From Ilumatobacteraceae bacterium (GTDB lineage Bacteria; Actinomycetota; Acidimicrobiia; Acidimicrobiales; Ilumatobacteraceae), in assembly GCA_016463105.1 (NCBI GenBank), contig JAEMRY010000014.1:12291-23038 (forward strand): DNA of 10,748 nucleotides, in the 5' to 3' direction. How positions within the stretch are numbered: the stretch's first letter is position 1; each line of letters opens with the position of its first letter. Positions 6,099-10,748 of this stretch are shown here, piece by piece. The notes below the pieces were generated by a model that ran no database searches, was not told where the DNA came from, and was given only the letters and a program-made list of their open reading frames with translations. The position numbers were made by a program, and so were the translations under genes.

Positions 6099-7496
6099 TC
6101 AACTAGCCCAGGGGGTAAGCACCAACGTCACGTAGTAGACAACTGGCAAAACGAACAACATGCTGTCAAAACGATCAAGCGCTCCACCGTGTCCACGAAG
6201 AAGCGTGCCGAAATCTTTGATATCCATATTGCGTTTAAACATCGATTCTGTCAGATCACCAAGTGGTCCGATGATTGAAATCACAAATGCGATAATCAGC
6301 CACTGACTTAATTTTGTCCATGTATCACTTTGTAGACCCACCATGATTACGACTACGAATGTACCGATTGCCCCACCAACGAAACCTTCCATCGTCTTGG
6401 ACGGGCTGATCCACGCGCGAAGTGGCGTTCGACCAGTTGCTGCTCCGACAAAAAATGCCGCTACATCGTTAGCAATCACGCCAACTACGACAAGAAACAA
6501 TGTGTCGGTGCCAATATTTTCAAAACCTGGCCCAGAATTTGACAGTCGCAAAATGAGTGCACCGTACGAACCAAACAGTCCGACCCAAACGATTCCGAGC
6601 ATGGTTAATCCCAAATTCGGAACTGGACCGCTCTCAACTGATCTTGTGCCGATGAAACTTACTGCACCCGCAATAAACGAGAACACAAATACGAGCGGCA
6701 ATGCGGCATCACCAATCCAATACGCGGCGAGTGGCGCAGCCACACAGCCAGCGATACCCACGATCATTGCTGGCTGATAACCAGTCGACGAAGTTTGAGT
6801 AAAAAACTCAAATGATGCGAGACCCAAAGCCAAGATCAACAAAACCATCACGGCGACTGGTCCGAAAATAGTTGCGGCGATATAAACCGCACCCAATAAC
6901 GCGCCAACGGCAGTCGCGGTTGGCAAATCACGAGCAGATGCCGAGTCTTGCCTTGCACTTATCGGCGTGCGTGATCGCTGAGGTGAACGAGGACCAGTGC
7001 CCGAATCGCTTCGACCGCTCGGTCGGGTGCGCGTAACTTGCGCAGGTCGAGTGGGTTTTGGATTATTTCCAGAAGCATCTGACTGAGATGCAACTAACGA
7101 ATTTGGTCGATTCCGTTCATCAGTTGGATCAGTGCCGATAGAAATTCGACTTTCGCGCTGGTCACGAGATACCGGAGCAGGCGGATTATTAGGTTCTATG
7201 CGTCTAGATGAACCCGTCACGTTGACGTTTGACCGCGAATTGCCATACGACGGGGTTGGAGAAATTGTGTCTTCTGCAACTTCTATGAACTTTGGAATCT
7301 CGCCAGTCGGCGCTTGCGTCCAATGAGGAAGTTGATCAGCAGGATTATCAGGAAACGATATTGCTGGAGCACTCTCATCGTCAGCAAATTTTACTAAACC
7401 AAATTCATCTCCAAAATCTAAAGACGGATCACTCGGCTTGTCGCCTTGGGTTGAGTCATCGTTATTTGCAAATATGTCATTAGTGTCATCGCTCAT
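6099..7496 (-). CDS. cdsA: Phosphatidate cytidylyltransferase (CDP-diacylglycerol synthase) with long disordered N-terminus
   Basis: CdsA makes CDP-diacylglycerol from phosphatidate and CTP in the membrane, the branch point to phosphatidylglycerol, cardiolipin and phosphatidylinositol. Of 465 residues, about 1-190 look disordered: an acidic part (1-75; DDTNDIFANNDD and similar) and then a Ser/Thr/Pro/Arg-rich part (about 85-185). Residues about 193-460 hold some eight membrane segments and the family C-terminus: SPSKTMEGF (364-372), GPLGDLTESMFKRN (410-423) and KDFGTLLRGHGGALDRFDS (427-445). This fits the CdsA signature except that the usual Pro before GHGG is Arg and the residue after HGG is Ala. 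ATG 7496 is chosen because GGAGG (7512-7508) stands 11 bases before it. An in-frame TTG at 7514 would put that site inside the gene. The first 28 bases of the 42-bp gap after frr could hold a promoter element. Confidence 0.96.
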   Translation of the reverse strand: MSDDTNDIFANNDDSTQGDKPSDPSLDFGDEFGLVKFADDESAPAISFPDNPADQLPHWTQAPTGEIPKFIEVAEDTISPTPSYGNSRSNVNVTGSSRRIEPNNPPAPVSRDQRESRISIGTDPTDERNRPNSLVASQSDASGNNPKPTRPAQVTRTRPSGRSDSGTGPRSPQRSRTPISARQDSASARDLPTATAVGALLGAVYIAATIFGPVAVMVLLILALGLASFEFFTQTSSTGYQPAMIVGIAGCVAAPLAAYWIGDAALPLVFVFSFIAGAVSFIGTRSVESGPVPNLGLTMLGIVWVGLFGSYGALILRLSNSGPGFENIGTDTLFLVVVGVIANDVAAFFVGAATGRTPLRAWISPSKTMEGFVGGAIGTFVVVIMVGLQSDTWTKLSQWLIIAFVISIIGPLGDLTESMFKRNMDIKDFGTLLRGHGGALDRFDSMLFVLPVVYYVTLVLTPWAS

Positions 7497-7507
7497 AATT
7501 CTTGATT

Positions 7508-7512
7508 CCTCC
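7508..7512 (-). promoter_or_regulatory. Shine-Dalgarno fixing the cdsA start
   Basis: Minus-strand GGAGG, 11 bases before ATG 7496. It rules out the in-frame TTG at 7514, whose second and third codons it would be. Confidence 0.7.
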
Positions 7513-7526
7513 AAGTAGATCTTCGT

Positions 7527-7532
7527 ACCCTA
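7527..7532 (-). promoter_or_regulatory. Possible -10 element of an internal promoter before cdsA
   Basis: TAGGGT on the minus strand in the 42-bp frr-cdsA gap is identical to the candidate -10 of the rhodanese-ThiF gene. It would leave a leader of about 25 bases that includes the cdsA ribosome site. No convincing -35 is present 15-18 bp upstream. This is the widest gap inside the cluster, which is the main reason to suspect a promoter here. Confidence 0.25.
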
Positions 7533-7538
7533 ATAAGA

Positions 7539-8096
7539 CTAGACCTCAAGCAGTTCGTGCTCCTTGCGCGAGAAAGCCTTATCAATTGCGTCTACGGTGG
7601 TCTGTGTTAGTTGTTCTAACTCTTTTTCAGCACGATCGAGTTCGTCTTGAGAAATATCGCCATCTTTCTTTGCCGTCTCAAAAACTTTTCTTGCATCGCG
7701 ACGCACATTTCGCACAGTCACGCGACCCTCTTCTGCCATATTTTTCACGACCTTAACAAAATCTTTACGCCGCTCTTCTGTCAATGCAGGAAAGCTAAGG
7801 CGAATTACAACACCATCGTTGCTTGGCGACAAACCAAGGTCGCTGGATTGAATAGCTCTTTCAATTGCCGCAATCGAACCGCGGTCGTGCGGCTTGACAA
7901 CCAACATTCGTGCTTCAGGAACCTGAAACGAAGCAAGTTGTTGCAACGGCACGAATGCACCAAAATATTCAACTTGAAGTTTGTCAACTAGCGAAGCGTT
8001 AGCACGACCAGTTCGCACTCCAAGAAATTGTGCTTGAACGTGTTCAACGGCTTTGCCCATTTTCTCCATCGCATCGAGAAGAGTTTCTTCGATCAC
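7539..8096 (-). CDS. frr: Ribosome recycling factor
   Basis: RRF works with EF-G to split the post-termination ribosome and free mRNA and tRNA. The protein is 185 residues, the normal length. The helical start (IEETLLDAMEKMGKAVEHV) leads to VRTGRA (28-33). The small alpha/beta domain spans about 33-105 (YFGAFVPLQQLASF, 44-57; PSNDGVVIRLSFPALTEERR, 91-110), followed by VRNVRRDA (128-135) and a long charged helical tail rich in Glu and Lys. The start is GTG 8096, which overlaps the pyrH stop as GTGA, so translation is probably coupled to pyrH. A pyrH-frr pair downstream of tsf is widely conserved in bacteria. Confidence 0.98.
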   Translation of the reverse strand: MIEETLLDAMEKMGKAVEHVQAQFLGVRTGRANASLVDKLQVEYFGAFVPLQQLASFQVPEARMLVVKPHDRGSIAAIERAIQSSDLGLSPSNDGVVIRLSFPALTEERRKDFVKVVKNMAEEGRVTVRNVRRDARKVFETAKKDGDISQDELDRAEKELEQLTQTTVDAIDKAFSRKEHELLEV

Positions 8097-8830
8097 CCGA
8101 CGAGCGTCCCTATCTGCTGCCCTTCAAGAATTTTACGAACGTTTCCTTTTTCAAGCAAGTTGAAAACCACAATCGGTATTTTGTTGTCCATACAAAAAGT
8201 GATCGCAGTCGAGTCCATAACTTTGAGCCCTTTGCTTATGACATCTAAATAACTGATTCGATCGAAGCGTGTTGCAGTTTTATCTAACTTAGGATCAGCC
8301 GTATATACGCCATCGACACCAGAGTGCGTGCCTTTCAAAATTGCTTGTGCAGAAATTTCTGCGGCTCGTAACGCTGCAGCCGTATCAGTAGTGAAAAATG
8401 GATTGCCAGTACCCCCGGCCAAAATTACGATTCGACCCTTTTGTAAATGACGTTCAGCACGGCGACGAATATATGGCTCAGCAACTTTTGGCATCTCAAC
8501 AGCAGTCATCACTCGCGAAAACTGACCGACTCGCTCGAATGCATCTTGCAATGCGAGTGCGTTCATCACTGTGGCGATCATCCCCATGTAGTCGGCTTGG
8601 GCTTGATCCATTCCTTGACCAGCACCTTTCAGTCCGCGCCAGAAGTTTCCGCCACCGACCACTACTGCAATGTCGACTTCAAGATCACGACGAGCCTCGT
8701 GCAACTCTGTTGCGATCTGGTGCAAGACATCAGTGTCAAGACCAAAACCACTTGGCTCGGCAAGTGCTTCGCCCGATAATTTTAAAACAACTCGCTTCCA
8801 GCGAGGAGTTAAAGACGCCGCACCAGCCAT
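8093..8830 (-). CDS. pyrH: Uridylate kinase (UMP kinase)
   Basis: PyrH phosphorylates UMP to UDP with ATP. It belongs to the amino-acid kinase family, is hexameric, and is allosterically controlled by GTP and UTP in studied bacteria. In 245 residues: the phosphate-binding VVLKLSGEAL (14-23); VVGGGNFWRG (57-66); the UMP-binding region ADYMGMIATVMNALALQDAFE (79-99); ILAGGTGNPFFTTDTAAALRA (136-156); and KGTHSGVDGVYTADP (166-180) of the nucleotide site. Length and motifs are ordinary. The start ATG 8830 is six bases after the tsf stop and has only AGG about 12 bases upstream, so ribosome binding is weak or coupled. Its TGA overlaps the frr start. Confidence 0.98.
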   Translation of the reverse strand: MAGAASLTPRWKRVVLKLSGEALAEPSGFGLDTDVLHQIATELHEARRDLEVDIAVVVGGGNFWRGLKGAGQGMDQAQADYMGMIATVMNALALQDAFERVGQFSRVMTAVEMPKVAEPYIRRRAERHLQKGRIVILAGGTGNPFFTTDTAAALRAAEISAQAILKGTHSGVDGVYTADPKLDKTATRFDRISYLDVISKGLKVMDSTAITFCMDNKIPIVVFNLLEKGNVRKILEGQQIGTLVG

Positions 8831-8836
8831 AAGTAT

Positions 8837-9625
8837 CTAGCCTATTTCAACCTGCGCAAAGCGAATAATTTTGGCAGAACCAATTATTTGCGCCACCGAT
8901 TGCTTGTCATCTTTGGCGTATGGCTGCTCAAGCAGACAGATGTCTTTGTAAAAACCAGTAATTCGACCATCCACGATTTTGCCAATTGCTTGTTCTGGTT
9001 TGCCTTCATTACGAGTAACGACTTCGAGAGTTGCTCGCTCGGCAGCGACCACAGCATCTGGAACATCAGCCTTTGCAAGATATTTTGGTCGAGCAAATGC
9101 AATGTGCACAGCAACATCATGTGCAAGTTCTTCAGTGGCTCCAGACATCTCGACAAGTACGCCGTTGATACCACGACCACCTTGAAGGTGTGAGTAAGAA
9201 CCGACAATGTTTCCGGCGGTTGCTTCGAAGCGCACCACATCTCCAAGATCGATTTTCTCTTTGAGCAAAATCTTAAGATCTTCAAGTTGAGTGGATCGTT
9301 GTGAAACTGCGGCCTCACCTTTTTCGCCAACCAAAGCAACAAGCGCTTCGGCCTCGGCTTTGAAGCCGTCACTACTTGCAACAAAATCTGTTTCGCACTT
9401 CAACTTAACCATCGAACCAACATTGCCTTTGATCAAAAGAGAGACGAGACCTTGTGCATTGTCTCGATCATCACGTTTGGCGCTAGCCGAGAGACCTTTT
9501 TCTCGAAGCCACTGTTTAGCGGCTTCGAAATCTCCGTTGGCTTCTTCAAGTGCTTTTTTGCAATCCATCATTCCTGCGCCAGTTGACTGACGAAGAACTT
9601 GTACTTCTTTAGCTGTAAATGCCAT
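8837..9625 (-). CDS. tsf: Translation elongation factor Ts
   Basis: EF-Ts exchanges GDP for GTP on EF-Tu. The N-terminal UBA-like module (LRQSTGAGMMDCKKALEEANGD, about 11-32; AAKQWLREKG, 35-44) is followed by the core contact loop TDFVASSDGFK (79-89), where Asp and Phe wedge into the EF-Tu nucleotide site. The dimerisation/core part includes GSYSHLQGGRGINGVLVEM (142-160) and HIAFARPKYL (174-183). At 262 residues it is the shorter actinobacterial form. ATG 9625 lies 15 bases after the rpsB stop; the gap has no good Shine-Dalgarno, so expression probably follows rpsB by read-through and coupling. The rpsB-tsf pair is conserved across bacteria. Confidence 0.98.
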   Translation of the reverse strand: MAFTAKEVQVLRQSTGAGMMDCKKALEEANGDFEAAKQWLREKGLSASAKRDDRDNAQGLVSLLIKGNVGSMVKLKCETDFVASSDGFKAEAEALVALVGEKGEAAVSQRSTQLEDLKILLKEKIDLGDVVRFEATAGNIVGSYSHLQGGRGINGVLVEMSGATEELAHDVAVHIAFARPKYLAKADVPDAVVAAERATLEVVTRNEGKPEQAIGKIVDGRITGFYKDICLLEQPYAKDDKQSVAQIIGSAKIIRFAQVEIG

Positions 9626-9640
9626 CGTGATCTGTTCTAC

Positions 9641-10519
9641 CTATTTCGTCTCTGTGCTTGGTGCTACGCGAGCATCACGCTTTGTCATGTCGGCGGCTGC
9701 TTGAAGCTTTGCTGCTTCTTGTTGCGCATCAAACGCCGTTTGCTCTGCGGCAGTTCGAGGTGCTGGTGCTGGTGGTGGCAAAAGTGTTGTTGCACTACCA
9801 GTTGTCGCTGGCGCAACACGCGGTGTCATTTTTTCGGCGATGTAACGGCCTTCGATTACTGCTTCAGCAATAACTCGTGCCATCAACTCGTTGGCACGAA
9901 TTGCATCGTCGTTGCCTGGAATCGGATAATCAATAATGTCTGGGTTGACATTTGTATCGACTACTCCAATTACTGGGATGCCAAGTTTGCGAGCTTCAGT
10001 AACTGCGATGTGCTCTTTGAGCGTGTCAACAACGAAGATTGCGTTTGGTCGTCGTCCCATCGAGCGAATGCCCGACAAGTTACGCTGCAACTTCTCAAGT
10101 TCGCGAGTGATTAACAAAGCTTCTTTTTTCGGCATCAGTTCAAACTCGCCTGTGTCTCGAAGGCGCTCGTACTCTTGCATTTTGCTCACGCGCTTAGAAA
10201 TCGTGTCAAAGTTTGTCAACATTCCACCCAACCAACGCTCGTTGACATATGGCATGCCACAGTGCTCGGCGAAAAGTCGCACTGGATCTTGCGCTTGCTT
10301 TTTTGTGCCTACAAATAAAATGTTTCCACCGTTCGCAACAAGGTCGCGGACAAAGCGGTATGCATCTTCGATGCGAACAAGTGTCTGTTCGAGATCAATG
10401 ATGTAAATGCCGTTGCGCTCGCCGTAAATGAATCGCTTCATTCGTGGGTCCCAACGGGCGGTGCGATGGCCGAAGTGAACTCCAGCCTCAAGCATCTGAC
10501 GCATGCTGATAATTGCCAT
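9641..10519 (-). CDS. rpsB: 30S ribosomal protein S2
   Basis: S2 assembles late on the 30S subunit near the head-body junction and recruits S1 in many bacteria. The first signature is MRQMLEAGVHFGHRTARWDP (6-25) with YGERNGIYIIDLEQTL (32-47); FVGTKKQAQ (69-77), NERWLGGMLTNF (93-104) and VVDTNVNPD...IPGNDDAIRAN (187-210) follow. At 292 residues it carries about 65 residues beyond the usual core: a Pro/Ala/Thr stretch (about 232-256), then an Ala/Gln-rich probably helical part and a charged end. ATG 10519 is preferred because GAGGA (10530-10526) lies six bases upstream and homologous S2 proteins start here. The frame stays open for 54 more codons upstream, but those residues resemble no S2. It heads the translation cluster and probably has its main promoter in the upstream leader. 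Confidence 0.98.
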   Translation of the reverse strand: MAIISMRQMLEAGVHFGHRTARWDPRMKRFIYGERNGIYIIDLEQTLVRIEDAYRFVRDLVANGGNILFVGTKKQAQDPVRLFAEHCGMPYVNERWLGGMLTNFDTISKRVSKMQEYERLRDTGEFELMPKKEALLITRELEKLQRNLSGIRSMGRRPNAIFVVDTLKEHIAVTEARKLGIPVIGVVDTNVNPDIIDYPIPGNDDAIRANELMARVIAEAVIEGRYIAEKMTPRVAPATTGSATTLLPPPAPAPRTAAEQTAFDAQQEAAKLQAAADMTKRDARVAPSTETK

Positions 10520-10525
10520 AACGGT

Positions 10526-10530
10526 TCCTC
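10526..10530 (-). promoter_or_regulatory. Shine-Dalgarno of rpsB
   Basis: Minus-strand GAGGA within AAAGAGGAACC, six bases before ATG 10519. It is the strongest ribosome site in the window and begins three bases after the 3' arm of the leader stem at 10534-10540. Confidence 0.8.
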
Positions 10531-10533
10531 TTT

Positions 10534-10575
10534 CTGTGGTTGAGTGCATGATCTCCCGCGCCGAAGCGACCACAG
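10534..10575 (-). promoter_or_regulatory. Candidate structured rpsB mRNA leader (possible S2 autoregulatory element)
   Basis: On the minus strand CTGTGGT (10575-10569) pairs perfectly with ACCACAG (10540-10534), a 7-bp closing stem. Directly stacked inside it is CGC-UUCG-GCG (10568-10559), a hairpin with the very stable cUUCGg tetraloop. The remaining 18 bases could form a weak third stem (GAG 10555-10553 with CUC 10544-10542). The outer stem ends three bases before the Shine-Dalgarno, where it could affect ribosome access. In E. coli S2 represses its own operon through the leader. That this element does the same is inference; no sequence match to a known leader family is claimed. Confidence 0.45.
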
Positions 10576-10618
10576 GATGGAAACCGTGCAATTTAATAAT
10601 GGGATAAAACTTAAATTC

Positions 10619-10632
10619 GTAATTCTGATTAC
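10619..10632 (-). promoter_or_regulatory. Small hairpin in the rpsB leader
   Basis: GTAAT-loop of 4-ATTAC is a perfect 5-bp inverted repeat, A+T-rich and without a following T-run. It may be part of the leader RNA or chance in an A+T-rich stretch. Confidence 0.2.
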
Positions 10633-10658
10633 TTCTTTTAGCTACTTCTGACTGTGAA

Positions 10659-10664
10659 AGCCTA
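10659..10664 (-). promoter_or_regulatory. Possible -10 element of the rpsB promoter
   Basis: TAGGCT on the minus strand fits the actinobacterial TANNNT form and lies just downstream of the phased A-tracts. Transcription from here would give a leader of about 130 bases containing both hairpins. The expected -35 position (about 10682-10687) reads TGCGGT, a poor match, so confidence is low. Confidence 0.25.
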
Positions 10665-10679
10665 GCGGTGAAGAGAATC

Positions 10680-10730
10680 AAACCGCATCAAAACCAGCAC
10701 AAAACTAGACACAAAAACCAGTACAAAACC
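10680..10730. repeat. Five imperfect A-tract repeats phased at 10-12 bp
   Basis: Plus-strand A-runs of 3, 4, 4, 5 and 4 bases begin at 10680, 10690, 10701, 10713 and 10725, four of them followed by CC and one by CT (AAACCGCATC, AAAACCAGCAC, AAAACTAGACAC, AAAAACCAGTAC, AAAACC). The spacing of 10, 11, 12 and 12 bp is close to one helical turn, the arrangement that produces intrinsic DNA curvature. It lies upstream of rpsB where a promoter would be expected. The rest of the 229-bp region up to 10748 is A+T-rich and shows no gene. Confidence 0.5.
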
Positions 10731-10748
10731 GTCTAATAATCGTTTAAC

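Noticed and set aside
6343..6777. Plus-strand open frame of 144 codons opposite cdsA
   Set aside because: Thr/Pro/Ala-rich mirror of hydrophobic membrane-segment codons; no independent support.
8398..8832. Plus-strand open frame of 144 codons opposite pyrH
   Set aside because: Shadow of a highly conserved gene; no recognisable motif and Gln/His/Arg-rich composition.
9599..10406. Two long plus-strand open frames opposite rpsB (9599-10114 and 9936-10406)
   Set aside because: They mirror the rpsB coding strand, have Cys/Trp/Ser-rich or otherwise unnatural compositions, and no family features; rpsB is unmistakable.
10520..10681. Upstream extension of the rpsB frame by 54 codons
   Set aside because: ATG 10519 has a good Shine-Dalgarno and matches the conserved S2 N-terminus; the extension reads as the non-coding leader.

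Overview
The window reads as a core chromosomal segment of an actinobacterium, from sequence alone most like a moderate- to low-G+C aquatic lineage such as Acidimicrobiia. The reasons are the gene order rpsB-tsf-pyrH-frr-cdsA-dxr-M50 protease-ispG, the style of the S2 N-terminus, a CdsA with a long disordered N-terminal region, and an adenylyltransferase whose ThiF part resembles actinobacterial MoeZ. The class-level placement is inference and needs a search. No mobile element, CRISPR array, tRNA or rRNA is visible, and base and codon use look uniform.

Layout, right to left. A 229-bp leader (10520-10748) precedes rpsB. It holds five A-tracts spaced 10-12 bp apart, a possible -10 element, and a candidate structured RNA just upstream of the rpsB Shine-Dalgarno. 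Then come eight minus-strand genes packed with gaps of 42 bp or less: rpsB (ribosomal protein S2), tsf (EF-Ts), pyrH (UMP kinase), frr (ribosome recycling factor), cdsA (CDP-diacylglycerol synthase), dxr (DXP reductoisomerase), an RseP/Rip1-type site-2 protease, and ispG (HMBPP synthase). They link translation, pyrimidine supply, phospholipid synthesis, the MEP isoprenoid pathway and membrane proteolysis. Several junctions are coupled by 4-base overlaps (pyrH/frr GTGA, dxr/protease TTGA).

A small plus-strand gene of unknown function (2038-2457) converges on ispG; the two stop codons abut with no intergenic base. It looks like a winged-helix protein. Divergent from it, on the minus strand, are a sirtuin (1187-1969) and then a rhodanese-ThiF fusion (1-1159) that runs off the left edge. 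That fusion carries its rhodanese domain at the N-terminus, the reverse of MoeZ, and appears to have a leaderless start.

Most of the window is conserved housekeeping DNA. The points most worth a second look are the rpsB leader (structure plus phased A-tracts), the permuted rhodanese-ThiF protein, the uncharacterised putative winged-helix gene and the abutting convergent stops. I see no evidence of a wholly new system.
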